From assembly GCF_030285625.1 (NCBI RefSeq), contig NZ_CP127294.1, positions 2,428,001-2,492,000 on the forward strand: a stretch of DNA of 64,000 nucleotides, read 5' to 3'. A program made the position numbers and the translations under genes. Source of the DNA: Amycolatopsis sp. 2-15. GTDB lineage: Bacteria; Actinomycetota; Actinomycetes; Mycobacteriales; Pseudonocardiaceae. The notes below the pieces were generated by a model. It was not told the origin of the DNA and did no database searches. It was given only the letters and a program-made list of their open reading frames with translations. Below, piece by piece: positions 15,338 through 23,400 of this stretch (its first letter is position 1; each line of letters starts with the position of its first letter).

Positions 15338-16690
15338 ATGACCATGCTCCTGGCTCGCCAGGCTCCGACCGCGCCGGGCGGTCTCCCGCTGCTCGGCCAC
15401 ACGCTTTCGTTGCTGCGCAGTGATCGCGTCGGCTATCTCACGTCCTTGCAGCCGGTCGGTGACCTCGTGCGGATCCGGATCGGCACGAGGCCGTTCCTCG
15501 TGCTGAACTCGCCGGAACTCGTGCGTACCGTGATGGTCGAAGAGGCGAAGAGCTTCGATCGCGGGCGCATTTTCCAGAAGGCGCGGCCATACGTCGGCGA
15601 CGGGCTCTTCACCGCGGAGGGCCCTGAACACCTTCGGCAACGCCGGATGGTGCAGCCGGCGTTCCACCGGGAACAGATCCAGCGCAGCATCCGGATCATG
15701 AGCGACGTCGTCCGTGAGCAGGCGGCTGCTTGGCGGCCAGGCGAGACCGTCGCGATGGACCGCGAGATGCACGTGATGGCCAGCGAGATCATCGGCCAGA
15801 CCATGTTCCTCGCCCCGGAGGCGCGGGAAGTGGTGCAGCTGGCCCGCGACGAGCTGCCGGCCCTGCTGCAGGGGCTTGGTCAGCGGACGCTGTTGCCCGA
15901 CTTCCTCGCGCGCGTACCCACTTCGGTGGGCCGCCGGTTCGCCGCCGCGTGCGCCGACCTGCGTGACGCCGCCGCGCGTCTCGTCGCCGTCTACCGCAAG
16001 GATCTCGGTGATCTCGGTGACTTCGTGTCACTGCTGTTCGGCGCGCAGGACGCCCGGACCGGCACCACGCTCACCGACACGCAGATCCGCGACCAGATCA
16101 TGACGTTGCTGATCGCAGGCATCGAGACGCCGGCGACGTTGATGACGTGGGCGATGTACGAGTTGGCGCGGGATCCCGCATTGCGGCAGCGGCTGGAGTC
16201 GGAAGTCGACAAGGTCGCCGATGGTCGGGATCTGGAGGCGGCGCATCTGCCCGCGCTGACACTCACCGAGGCCTTCGTGCGGGAGAACCTGCGGCTGCAC
16301 CATCCACTGTGGATTCTGATGCGTCGCGCGGTCAAGCCGGTGACGCTCGGTGGGGTGACCATCGAGCCGGGCAGCGAGGTCCTGTACAGCCCCGCAGCTT
16401 TGCAACGCGACCCGGCGATCTTCGCCGACCCGTTGCGCTTCAACCCGGATCGCTGGCTCGGCGACGCGCCGACGGAGCGGATGCAGCGGGCGTTCATGCC
16501 GTTCGGGCTCGGCAACCGACAGTGCATCGGCGACGCGTTTTCGGCTGTGCAGATGAAGATCACCATCGCGGGCATCGTCGCGAGCCGCCGGCTGGAGCTG
16601 CCCGCCGGCTTTCGCCCGAAGACCGTGATCTCCAGCATCGTGCACCTCGACCAGCTGCCGATGACCGTCCACGCGCGAGGGAACAACTGA
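15338..16690 (+). CDS. Cytochrome P450 of the terpene cluster (second)
   Basis: 450 residues from the ATG at 15338, with GGAG 6 bases upstream. Proline-rich start APTAPGGLPLLGH, I-helix IMTLLIAGIETPATLMTW with the canonical A-G-x-E-T (Ala260 to Thr264), K-helix ENLR at 316-319, and haem loop FGLGNRQCIG with Cys396. Unlike the first P450, the proton-relay threonine is present. It probably oxidises the terpene or the product of the first P450; redox partners (ferredoxin and reductase) are not encoded nearby. Its stop and the SDR start share one base (TGATG), so the genes are translationally coupled. Confidence 0.94.
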   Translation: MTMLLARQAPTAPGGLPLLGHTLSLLRSDRVGYLTSLQPVGDLVRIRIGTRPFLVLNSPELVRTVMVEEAKSFDRGRIFQKARPYVGDGLFTAEGPEHLRQRRMVQPAFHREQIQRSIRIMSDVVREQAAAWRPGETVAMDREMHVMASEIIGQTMFLAPEAREVVQLARDELPALLQGLGQRTLLPDFLARVPTSVGRRFAAACADLRDAAARLVAVYRKDLGDLGDFVSLLFGAQDARTGTTLTDTQIRDQIMTLLIAGIETPATLMTWAMYELARDPALRQRLESEVDKVADGRDLEAAHLPALTLTEAFVRENLRLHHPLWILMRRAVKPVTLGGVTIEPGSEVLYSPAALQRDPAIFADPLRFNPDRWLGDAPTERMQRAFMPFGLGNRQCIGDAFSAVQMKITIAGIVASRRLELPAGFRPKTVISSIVHLDQLPMTVHARGNN

Positions 16691-17442
16691 TGCTCGAAGG
16701 CAAATCCGTGATCGTCACCGGTGCCGGCTCCGGCATCGGCCGCAGCACCGCGCTCGTCCTGGCCGGCTACGGCGCCCGCCTGCTGCTCGCCGACATCGAC
16801 CACGGCACCTGCCGCGAGACGGCCGACCTGGTTGTGGCCCAAGGCGGCACGGCGACGGCGGTGAAGGCCGATGTGTCCGTCGAGGACGACGTCGAGTCGA
16901 TGGTGGAGGCGGCGGTCGCGGTGTACGGCCGGCTCGACGGCGCCTTCAACAACGCCGGTGTGGACGGTGCTTTCGAGTCCGTCGCCGAGTCCACTTCGGA
17001 GAACTGGCACCGCGTGATGTCGGTGAATCTCGAAGGCGTGTGGCTTTGCCTGCGCGCTGAACTACGCCGGATGCTCGGGTCCGGCGGGTCCATCGTGAAC
17101 ACTTCGTCCACTGGCGGCCTGGTCGGGATGGGCATCGGGCTCTCCGCTTACGTCGCCGCGAAGCACGGTGTCGTCGGCCTGACTCGCGCCGCCGCCCTGG
17201 AGTACGCGACGCAGGGGATCCGCGTCAACGCCGTCTGCCCGGGCACCGTGCGCACCGGGATGTACGAGCAGGTGGTGGCCACCGGCGTCGTCACCGAGGA
17301 GCAGATCGCGGCCATGCAGCCGATCAACCGGGCCGCCCAGCCGGAGGAGATCGCCGAGGCCGTGGCCTGGCTGCTGTCCGACCGGGCGTCCTTCGTGACG
17401 GGCCAGGCGTGGGCTGTGGACGGCGGGTTGGTGGCTCAGTGA
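16690..17442 (+). CDS. SDR-family oxidoreductase of the terpene cluster
   Basis: 250 residues, a classical short-chain dehydrogenase. Cofactor loop VTGAGSGIGRS at 9-19; Asp in LLADIDHG at the end of strand beta-2 suggests NAD preference. FNNAGVDG, active-site Ser in VNTSSTGGLVG, then YVAAKHGVVGL for the YxxxK pair, and VCPGTVRTGM and VTGQAWAVDGGL at the C-terminus. In this setting it most likely oxidises a hydroxyl introduced by the P450s to a ketone, as in other terpenoid clusters; that is inference from context. It ends the cluster: the next gene is convergent, 1 bp away. Confidence 0.93.
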   Translation: MLEGKSVIVTGAGSGIGRSTALVLAGYGARLLLADIDHGTCRETADLVVAQGGTATAVKADVSVEDDVESMVEAAVAVYGRLDGAFNNAGVDGAFESVAESTSENWHRVMSVNLEGVWLCLRAELRRMLGSGGSIVNTSSTGGLVGMGIGLSAYVAAKHGVVGLTRAAALEYATQGIRVNAVCPGTVRTGMYEQVVATGVVTEEQIAAMQPINRAAQPEEIAEAVAWLLSDRASFVTGQAWAVDGGLVAQ

Positions 17443-17443
17443 G

Positions 17444-18304
17444 CTAGGCCCGTGCGGCCACCCGCTCGATGCCGTCCAGCACGCGGGGCCAGATCTCCTG
17501 TGGCAGGTCGTGGCCCATGCCCGGGACGACGTCGAGGTCGGCGCGCAGGGCGCGGGCTGTCGCGCGGCCGCCGGAGACGTGGACGAGGGGGTCGCGCGCG
17601 CCGTGGACCACCAGCGACGGGAGGGTGAGGCGGCGCAGGGCGGCGGTGCGGTCGCGGGTCGAGAGGATCGCGGCGAGCTGGCGCGCGGCGCCGCCCGGGT
17701 TGACGCCGCGGTCGAAGGTGCGTTCGGCGCGTGCGCGCATGCGTTGCTCGTCGAAGGGGTAGCCGGGGGAGCCGATGAGGCGGAACGTCTTGACCAGCAG
17801 CTCGACGTACTCGGCCCGGCTGCGCGGCTGCGGCGCCAGCATCGACGCGGCCGCGCGCGGGCTCGGGTGACCGATCAGGCGGCTGCCGGTGGTGGACATG
17901 ATCGAGGTCAGCGACCTGACGCGGCGCGGGTGCCGGATGGCGAGCGTCTGGGCGATCATGCCGCCCATCGACGCGCCGACGACGTGAGCGCGCTCGATGC
18001 CGAGGGCGTCGAGCAGGCCGGCGGTGTCGTCGGCCATGTCGGCCACCGAGTACGGCGCCGCACGCAGCAGGTAGGCGCGCACGACGTCGGCGCGCCCGGA
18101 CATGCGCTGCGAGCGCCCGGCGTCGCGGTTGTCGAAGCGGACCACGCGAAAGCCGCGCGCGGCGAGCTGCTCGCAGAAGTCGTCGTCCCACCAGGTCATC
18201 GGCGCGGCGAGGCCCATGATCAGCACCAGCGGCGGGGCCGTCGCGGCGCCGAACTCCTCGTGGCAGAGGGTGATGCCATTGGCCTGGGTGGTCGACTCGC
18301 TCAT
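17444..18304 (-). CDS. Alpha/beta hydrolase
   Basis: 286 residues with the alpha/beta-hydrolase fold. The oxyanion region PLVLIMGLAAPMTWWDDDF and FDNRDAGRSQRM precede the nucleophile elbow VVGASMGGMIAQ (Ser in G-x-S-x-G). The acid is probably the Asp in HGARDPLVHVSGG and the base the His in PGMGHDLP. The FDNRDxGxS pattern is typical of the many annotated-only hydrolases near aromatic polyketide and lipase-like enzymes. Substrate unknown. Tail-to-tail with the terpene cluster and 9 bp downstream of the DUF1579 gene on the same strand, with which it may form an operon under the MarR protein. Confidence 0.88.
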   Translation of the reverse strand: MSESTTQANGITLCHEEFGAATAPPLVLIMGLAAPMTWWDDDFCEQLAARGFRVVRFDNRDAGRSQRMSGRADVVRAYLLRAAPYSVADMADDTAGLLDALGIERAHVVGASMGGMIAQTLAIRHPRRVRSLTSIMSTTGSRLIGHPSPRAAASMLAPQPRSRAEYVELLVKTFRLIGSPGYPFDEQRMRARAERTFDRGVNPGGAARQLAAILSTRDRTAALRRLTLPSLVVHGARDPLVHVSGGRATARALRADLDVVPGMGHDLPQEIWPRVLDGIERVAARA

Positions 18305-18313
18305 GCTCTCTTC

Positions 18314-18778
18314 TTACTGCGTGTGGGTGTACCGGGCACGCAGGAACGGACTGAACTCCGCGGCGTCGCCCATCTTCACGTCGATCTCGTGGGTGAGGGC
18401 ATTTTCGCTCGGGGTCAGCCGGTGCCGCGCGATGCCACGCGGAGTGCGCTTTTCGAGGTGAAGGGTCCCTTCGCGCCACCCGCCGCGCCCCGGCTCGCCG
18501 GGCGGGAAGCCGTAGCTGTCGAAGCCGTACCAGAGCGTCTCCTGCGTGGCCGGGTCGACGGTGAAGACGTTATGGCCCAGGAAGGTGCTGCCGTCCTCCC
18601 GCGTCTGGACGTACTCCTGCACCACCGCGAACCCGTCCAGCGCGCCTCGGTAACTGACCGTGGCCTTCGCGGTTGCCGCGGCCGCCCACGACGAGGCCGC
18701 GAGCTCCTCCGTGCCGGCCCAGTCCCCTTCGAGGGCCTTGAGCTCTTCGTGCGCTCTGCTGATTTCGGGCATCTCCAT
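18314..18778 (-). CDS. DUF1579-family protein
   Basis: 154 residues starting at the ATG at 18778, which follows AAAGGAGAGG. The protein begins MEMPEISRAHEELKALEGDWAGTEEL and continues as a beta-rich barrel-like domain: VSYRGALDGFAVVQEYVQTREDGSTFLGHNVFTVDPATQETLWYGFDSYG, matching DUF1579, a lipocalin-like family without assigned chemistry. It is divergent from the MarR gene, with a perfect palindrome between them, so that regulator very probably controls it and the hydrolase downstream. Confidence 0.85.
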   Translation of the reverse strand: MEMPEISRAHEELKALEGDWAGTEELAASSWAAAATAKATVSYRGALDGFAVVQEYVQTREDGSTFLGHNVFTVDPATQETLWYGFDSYGFPPGEPGRGGWREGTLHLEKRTPRGIARHRLTPSENALTHEIDVKMGDAAEFSPFLRARYTHTQ

Positions 18779-18791
18779 GACCTCTCCTTTC

Positions 18792-18805
18792 GACAGGCGC
18801 CTGTC
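18792..18805. promoter_or_regulatory. Perfect 14-bp palindrome, MarR operator candidate
   Basis: GACAGGCGCCTGTC is a perfect palindrome in the 46-bp gap between the divergent DUF1579 and MarR genes. It overlaps a TTGACA-like -35 on the minus strand (18803-18808). Position and symmetry fit the binding site of the dimeric MarR protein encoded alongside. Confidence 0.7.
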
Positions 18806-18824
18806 AATATGGGACGCTAGCACG

Positions 18825-19271
18825 ATGACCCGCCGCACCGCCCGCGCCGAGCAGCTCACTCAGCTCGTCAACGACGTCGTCCTCACCAACGGCACCCTCC
18901 TGGCCACCGGCGACGCCCTCACCGCGGCGGCCGGTCTCACCGCCGCCCAGTGGCTGGTCCTCGGCTTCCTCGAAGACGGCCCCGCCACAACCGCCGAACT
19001 CGCCCGCCGCCGCGGCCTCCGTCGCCAGAGCGTGCAGGAAACCGTGAACCGCCTGCTGCGCAACGGAATGCTCACGCGCGCTTCGAATCCCGCCGATGCC
19101 CGTGCACCGCTTCTGCAGCTGACTCCCACGGCGCACTCGGCCCTCAGCGACCTCGGAACCCGCCAGGCTCGGTGGGCGGACGAGGTGGCTTCGGCGCTGT
19201 CGCCCGAGGATGTCGAGGTCACGCTTCGCACGTTGGCGGCGTTGCGGGTTCGCCTCGCGGAACCACGGTGA
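18825..19271 (+). CDS. MarR-family transcriptional regulator
   Basis: 148 residues from the ATG at 18825. The winged helix is [64 protein letters not shown], with the MarR wing basic DxR replaced by NPADARAP. It should repress the divergent DUF1579/hydrolase genes through the palindrome in the gap and respond to a small phenolic or lipophilic ligand, as MarR proteins do. It overlaps by 4 bases (GTGA) with the aminoglycoside-kinase-like pseudogene. Confidence 0.9.
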   Translation: MTRRTARAEQLTQLVNDVVLTNGTLLATGDALTAAAGLTAAQWLVLGFLEDGPATTAELARRRGLRRQSVQETVNRLLRNGMLTRASNPADARAPLLQLTPTAHSALSDLGTRQARWADEVASALSPEDVEVTLRTLAALRVRLAEPR

Positions 19272-20149
19272 GGCGCTTGACCGTGCCGTCGGACTTCGCC
19301 GTGGCGACGATCGCCCGCGAGGGTGAGGCGGGCAGGCGCTGGGTGGAGTCGCTGCCGGAGCTGGCGGCGGAACTCCTGGAGCACTGGGCGTGCACCGAGC
19401 CGGGGCCGGTGTTGCACGGCTTCGTCGGTGTGGTGGTCCCCGCCCTCCGCGCGGATGGCACCGAGGTCGTGCTCAAGCTGGCGTTCCCGTCGTCGGCGAA
19501 CACCGCCGAGCCGGTGGCCCTGTCCGCGTGGCAGGGCAACGGCGGCTCACCTCCTGGAACGCGACGACAGCCGGTTCGCGATGCTGCTCGAACGGCTGCG
19601 GCCCGTGGCGAAGCCGGACCCGGCCCCGTTCACCACGGTCGGCCGCCTCGCCCGGCGGTTGGCCATCCCGGCGCCGCCCGGCGTGCCGTCGCTGGCGGAC
19701 AAAGCACTCGGCTGGGACTTGCCTGGGCACGCCACGCGGCTGGGATCTCCGTTGCCGGCACGAATCATCGACGCCGCGATTGCCAACGTTCGCGACCTCA
19801 CGGCTGATCGCCGGACCTCGCTGCTGCATGGTGACCTGCAGTTCGGCAACATCATGCACAGCGATGAGGAACCGCGGGTCATCGATCCCGACGGGCTGGC
19901 CGGCGACCCGGCGTTCGAGCTGCTGCCCGTCTTGCGCGGCGACTGGCCCGCGGCGACGGCGGAAGTCAGCTTGCGCCAGGCGGTAAACCGGCGAATCGCG
20001 GAGTTCGCCGAGGCAGCCGAGGTCGACCGCGAGCGGGCGCGCCGATGGACGCAGGGAGGGCGGCGGAGTCGGCCCTGTGGTCTAGGCACCTCCGCGTACC
20101 GGCGGCCGTCACCGCGGTCGTCGACACCCTGGCTGCCCTGCTGGGATAA
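19268..20149 (+). pseudogene. Frameshifted aminoglycoside/streptomycin 6-phosphotransferase-like gene
   Basis: The APH(6)-like protein is readable in three segments. Frame one from the GTG at 19268 gives LTVPSDFAVATIAREGEAG, LPELAAELLEHWACTEPGPVLHGFVG and VVLKLAFPSSANTAEPVALSAWQGNG. At about 19548 it shifts to HLLERDDSRFAMLLERLRPVA, then LLHGDLQFGNIMHS and RVIDPDGLAGDPAFELLPVLRGDW, containing the kinase catalytic loop (HGDLxxxN) and the DPDG metal site. Near 20055 a second shift is needed to reach ESALWSRHLRVPAAV and VVDTLAALLG with stop at 20147-20149. The catalytic residues are intact, so inactivation is recent, or the shifts are sequencing errors. It overlaps the marR stop by 4 bases. Confidence 0.8.
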
Positions 20150-20226
20150 ACCAGTTGACCACCACCACGGCAACCAGGTTGAGTACTGCGCAGCACCCTC
20201 ACCACACAGAACAGGAGGTGGACGCC

Positions 20227-20283
20227 ATGTTCGGCTACTCGATCACGCGTTCCCGCCTCCGGCTGAGGGTGCCGAGGGTCTGA
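20227..20283 (+). CDS. Possible 18-residue leader peptide
   Basis: ATG at 20227 preceded by a near-perfect Shine-Dalgarno AGGAGG at 20213-20218, 8 bases away. The product is MFGYSITRSRLRLRVPRV, with five arginines, ending at 20283, 30 bp before the GNAT gene. The quality of the ribosome site, stronger than most real genes here, argues it is translated. It could couple translation to, or attenuate, the downstream acetyltransferase. No homologue is recognised. Confidence 0.4.
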   Translation: MFGYSITRSRLRLRVPRV

Positions 20284-20313
20284 CGGGAGCGCGAAACTCC
20301 CGGAAGGAAACAC

Positions 20314-21216
20314 ATGACCGACCTGGTCGTGCGCCCGCTCGTCGCGGGCGAAGAGCACCTCTTCACCGATCTCACGGCCACCCGGAGCGTCGGCAGCGCC
20401 CTGCTCGGGCGGGACTACGAAAGAATGGCCCGACGCGGCGAATACCGTCCCGAGTGGACCTGGTTGGCCACCCGAAACGGCAAACCCGTGGCGCGCGCGG
20501 CCTGGTGGGCGGGCGAAAACGACGAACAACCCCTGGCCCTCGACTGGTTCGACTTCACCGACGTCGAAGCCGGCATCGAAGTCCTGCGCCAGGCGCCGTT
20601 CCGCACCGAGTACTCCCTCACCGTCCCGCCTGGCTGGCGTGAAGACCCAGCCGTCAAACCCGAGGTCGAAAGCCGCATCCAAGCCGCCATCGCCGCCGGG
20701 ATGGAGGTGCTCGTCGAGCGTTACCGCTACACCTGGACCACCGCGGACGGGCTCCCCGAAAAGCCCGGCCGCCTCGAGTTTCGCCCGGAACCGCAGGACG
20801 ACAAGATCCGAGACGTCTTCCGGCGCGTCCACCAGGGCAGCCTCGACGCGCACGTCCGCCGCACCACCGCGCGGCACGGTCTGGACGCGGCGGCACAAGA
20901 GGACCTCGACCTCCTCCTCTGGCTCCCCAGCCCGCGGGACTGGTGGCGGCTCGCGTACACGAAAGGCGGTGACCTCGTCGGTCTCACCATCCCCGCGCGC
21001 AACCCGAGCGTGCCGATCGTCGCGTACGTCGGCGTTGTGCCGGAGCACCGCGGGCGCGGGTACGCCTACGACCTGCTCGTCGAGGCCACTCACGAGCTCG
21101 TCGGGTACGGCGTCGAAAAGATCGTCGCCGCCACGGATGTCACGAACGGACCCATGGCGGCGGCTTTCGCGAAGGCCGGCTACCCCGTGAGCTACCACCG
21201 CATCGACCTGGTGTGA
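20314..21216 (+). CDS. GNAT-family N-acetyltransferase
   Basis: 300 residues from an ATG with GGAAGGAAAC upstream. The C-terminal GNAT domain holds the acetyl-CoA loop VPIVAYVGVVPEHRGRGYAYDLLVEATHELV (V-x-P-x-x-R-G-x-G-x-A) and the closing TDVTNGPMAAAFAKAGYPVSYHRID. The N-terminal half, with RPLVAGEEHLF and WLATRNGKPVARAAWW, looks like a degenerate first GNAT fold, so this is a tandem-domain member. Substrate unknown. Stand-alone, preceded by the short leader-like peptide. Confidence 0.88.
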   Translation: MTDLVVRPLVAGEEHLFTDLTATRSVGSALLGRDYERMARRGEYRPEWTWLATRNGKPVARAAWWAGENDEQPLALDWFDFTDVEAGIEVLRQAPFRTEYSLTVPPGWREDPAVKPEVESRIQAAIAAGMEVLVERYRYTWTTADGLPEKPGRLEFRPEPQDDKIRDVFRRVHQGSLDAHVRRTTARHGLDAAAQEDLDLLLWLPSPRDWWRLAYTKGGDLVGLTIPARNPSVPIVAYVGVVPEHRGRGYAYDLLVEATHELVGYGVEKIVAATDVTNGPMAAAFAKAGYPVSYHRIDLV

Positions 21217-21280
21217 GCGCCGATCAGGCGTTACTCTCTCGCTAGAGCGATCTATCAAATCGCGAAGGGGACGAACGACC

Positions 21281-21709
21281 ATGCCGGAGAAAGGTCTCAC
21301 CGCACTCCGCGTGATCCTGGCGTTCACGCTGCTCACGACCACGTTTCACTACGCGCACAACGTCATCCGCGCGCAGGACTATCCGCAGATCCCGGGCATC
21401 CCGGTGCTCGCGGCGCAGATCGTGGTCGGGTTCGGGTGGGTGCTGTTCACCGGGTTCGGGCTGGCCGGCTACCGCTGCTACGCCCGCGGGCGGTACTGGC
21501 GGGCGCTGGGGTTCCTGCTGGTCTGCTCGCTGGGTGGTCTGGTCAGCGCGGGTCACTTCCTGGTGGGGGTGCCGCAAATCCCGGCGTTCTGGTTCGCGAC
21601 GATCTTCACCGACACGGCGGCCGCGATAGCGTTGTGGCTCTTCGTGTCCTGGGTGGCGGCGCAGCTCAACCGGGTGAGTATCGGAGATCAAGCGTCTACA
21701 CAACATTGA
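21281..21709 (+). CDS. Four-helix membrane protein, unknown function
   Basis: 142 residues, start ATG at 21281 after GAAGGGGACGAACGACC. Four hydrophobic segments: about 9-30 (ALRVILAFTLLTTTFHYAHN), 44-66 (AQIVVGFGWVLFTGFGLAGY), 76-96 (LGFLLVCSLGGLVSAGHFLV) and 102-125 (WFATIFTDTAAAIALWLFVSW). Conserved-looking polar residues inside helices (HYAHN, HF) hint at a cofactor or ion site, but I do not recognise the family. It ends inside the left arm region of the box-operon dyad, so its transcript would run into the box promoter. Confidence 0.75.
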   Translation: MPEKGLTALRVILAFTLLTTTFHYAHNVIRAQDYPQIPGIPVLAAQIVVGFGWVLFTGFGLAGYRCYARGRYWRALGFLLVCSLGGLVSAGHFLVGVPQIPAFWFATIFTDTAAAIALWLFVSWVAAQLNRVSIGDQASTQH

Positions 21710-21731
21710 CGCTAGTCAGCGATATGTAGAC
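21694..21731 (+). promoter_or_regulatory. 38-bp dyad and promoter ahead of the box operon
   Basis: Outer arms GTCTACA (21694-21700) and TGTAGAC (21725-21731) and inner arms TGAC (21707-21710) and GTCA (21715-21718) share the same centre, 21712.5. The half sites agree as GTCTACAnAnCnnTGAC. A -35 TTGACG (21706-21711) sits in the middle of the dyad, with a -10-like TAGACA about 15-17 bases downstream. A repressor bound here would block boxC transcription. No regulator gene is adjacent. Confidence 0.6.
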
Positions 21732-21740
21732 AATCGGGGA

Positions 21741-23396
21741 GTGACCACCACCACGACTGTGACGTTCGAGCGCCACCCGGACACCTACCGGCACTGGAAG
21801 CTCAGCGTCGACGGCGAGGTCGCCTGGCTCGAGATGGACGTCGACGAGCAAGGCGGCCTCGTGCCGGGCTACGAGCTGAAGCTGAACTCCTACGACCTCG
21901 GCGTGGACATCGAGTTCTACGACGCCACCCAGCGCCTGCGCTTCGAGCACCCCGGCGTCAAGGCCGTGATCGTGACGAGCGCCAAGGACAAGGTGTTCTG
22001 CGCGGGCGCCAACATCCGGATGCTCGCGTCGTCGCCGCACGAGTGGAAGGTGAACTTCTGCAAGTTCACCAACGAAACCCGCAACGGCATCGAGGACGCC
22101 ACGGAGTTCTCCGGTCAGCGGTACGTCGCGGCGGTCAACGGGAGCTGCGCAGGCGGCGGCTACGAGATCGCGCTCGCGTGCGAGAAGATCCTGCTCGTGG
22201 ACGACAACTCGTCGACGGTCGCGTTGCCGGAGGTGCCGCTGCTCGGCGTGCTGCCCGGCACCGGCGGCCTCACGCGCGTGGTCGACAAGCGCCGCGTGCG
22301 CCGCGACCTCGCCGACGTGTTCGCCACGCGCTCGGACGGTGTGAAGGGCAAGACGGCGGTCGACTGGCGGCTGGTCGACGAGCTCGTGCCCCGCGTGGGC
22401 TTCCGCGAGTCCGTGTTGGCGCGGGCGCGCGAGCTGGCCGCGGAGTCCGAGCGACTGCCGGGCGATCAGGGTGTGCAGCTCACGCCGCTGAACCCCGAGG
22501 TCACCGACGACGGCATCAAGTACCGCTTTGTCGACATCACCTACGACCGCCCCGCCTCGCTCGCGACGATCACCGTCCGCGGCCCCGAGGACGAACCCGG
22601 TGACCTGCACGCCGAAGGCGCCGACGGCTGGCTGCTGCGCCTCACCCGCGAGCTCGACGACGCGATCCTCCGCTTGCGCGCCAACGAAACCGAGCTCGGC
22701 ACGTGGGTCCTGCGCACCGAAGGTGACCCGACGAAGGTACTCGCCCACGAACAGCAGGTGCTCGGCGCGAAAGACTGGCTGAGCAACGAAATCCTGCACT
22801 ACTACAAGCGCACGCTGAAGCGCCTCGACGTCACCAGCCGCACGCTCATCGCGCTCATCGAGCCGGGCAGCTGCTTCGCCGGCGTGCTACTGGAGCTCGC
22901 GCTCGCCGCCGACCGCCAGTACATCCTGGACGGTCCGCCGATCGACGACGAAGATTCCGAAGAACGCGCGTCGGTCACCTTGTCGGAAGCCAACTTCGGC
23001 CCGTTCCCCATGGGCAACGGCCTCACCCGCCTGCAGTCGCGCTTCTACGGCGACGACGACCACCTCGCCTGGCTCGTCCGCGAGCGCGACCACGCGCTGA
23101 CCCCGGCCGAGACCGTGGAGCTGGGCCTGGTCACCGACGCGCCGGACGACCTCGACTGGGAGGACGAGATCCGGATCGCGCTGGAGGGCCGCGCCTCGCT
23201 GAGCCCCGACGCGCTCACCGGGATGGAGGCGAACCACCGGTTCGTCGGCCCGGAAACGATCGAAACGAAGATCTTCGGCCGCCTCACCGCGTGGCAGAAC
23301 TGGATCTTCACCCGACCTAACGCTTCTGGCCCCGAAGGCGCGCTGCGCCGCTACGGTACGGGCCAGAAGGCGATCTTCGACAGGAAGCGGGTCTGA
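21741..23396 (+). CDS. boxC: Benzoyl-CoA-dihydrodiol lyase (2,3-epoxybenzoyl-CoA dihydrolase) BoxC
   Basis: 551 residues, the size of BoxC, made of two crotonase-type halves. The first half contains VIVTSAKDKVFCAGANIRML and VAAVNGSCAGGGYEIALACEKILL, with PEVPLLGVLPGTGGLTRVVDKRRVRR. The second half has LIALIEPGSCFAGVLLELALAADRQYIL and NFGPFPMGNGLTRLQSRFYG. BoxC opens the ring of 2,3-epoxy-benzoyl-CoA, giving 3,4-dehydroadipyl-CoA semialdehyde and formate, without oxygen. The GTG start follows a CGGGG. It is the first gene of the operon boxC-boxB-ligase and lies directly behind the dyad/promoter. Confidence 0.95.
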   Translation: MTTTTTVTFERHPDTYRHWKLSVDGEVAWLEMDVDEQGGLVPGYELKLNSYDLGVDIEFYDATQRLRFEHPGVKAVIVTSAKDKVFCAGANIRMLASSPHEWKVNFCKFTNETRNGIEDATEFSGQRYVAAVNGSCAGGGYEIALACEKILLVDDNSSTVALPEVPLLGVLPGTGGLTRVVDKRRVRRDLADVFATRSDGVKGKTAVDWRLVDELVPRVGFRESVLARARELAAESERLPGDQGVQLTPLNPEVTDDGIKYRFVDITYDRPASLATITVRGPEDEPGDLHAEGADGWLLRLTRELDDAILRLRANETELGTWVLRTEGDPTKVLAHEQQVLGAKDWLSNEILHYYKRTLKRLDVTSRTLIALIEPGSCFAGVLLELALAADRQYILDGPPIDDEDSEERASVTLSEANFGPFPMGNGLTRLQSRFYGDDDHLAWLVRERDHALTPAETVELGLVTDAPDDLDWEDEIRIALEGRASLSPDALTGMEANHRFVGPETIETKIFGRLTAWQNWIFTRPNASGPEGALRRYGTGQKAIFDRKRV

Positions 23397-23400
23397 ACCG

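Noticed and set aside
20076..20091. TGGTCTAGGCAC resembling a dre site
   Set aside because: Inside the kinase pseudogene, with a broken right half; not at any promoter.
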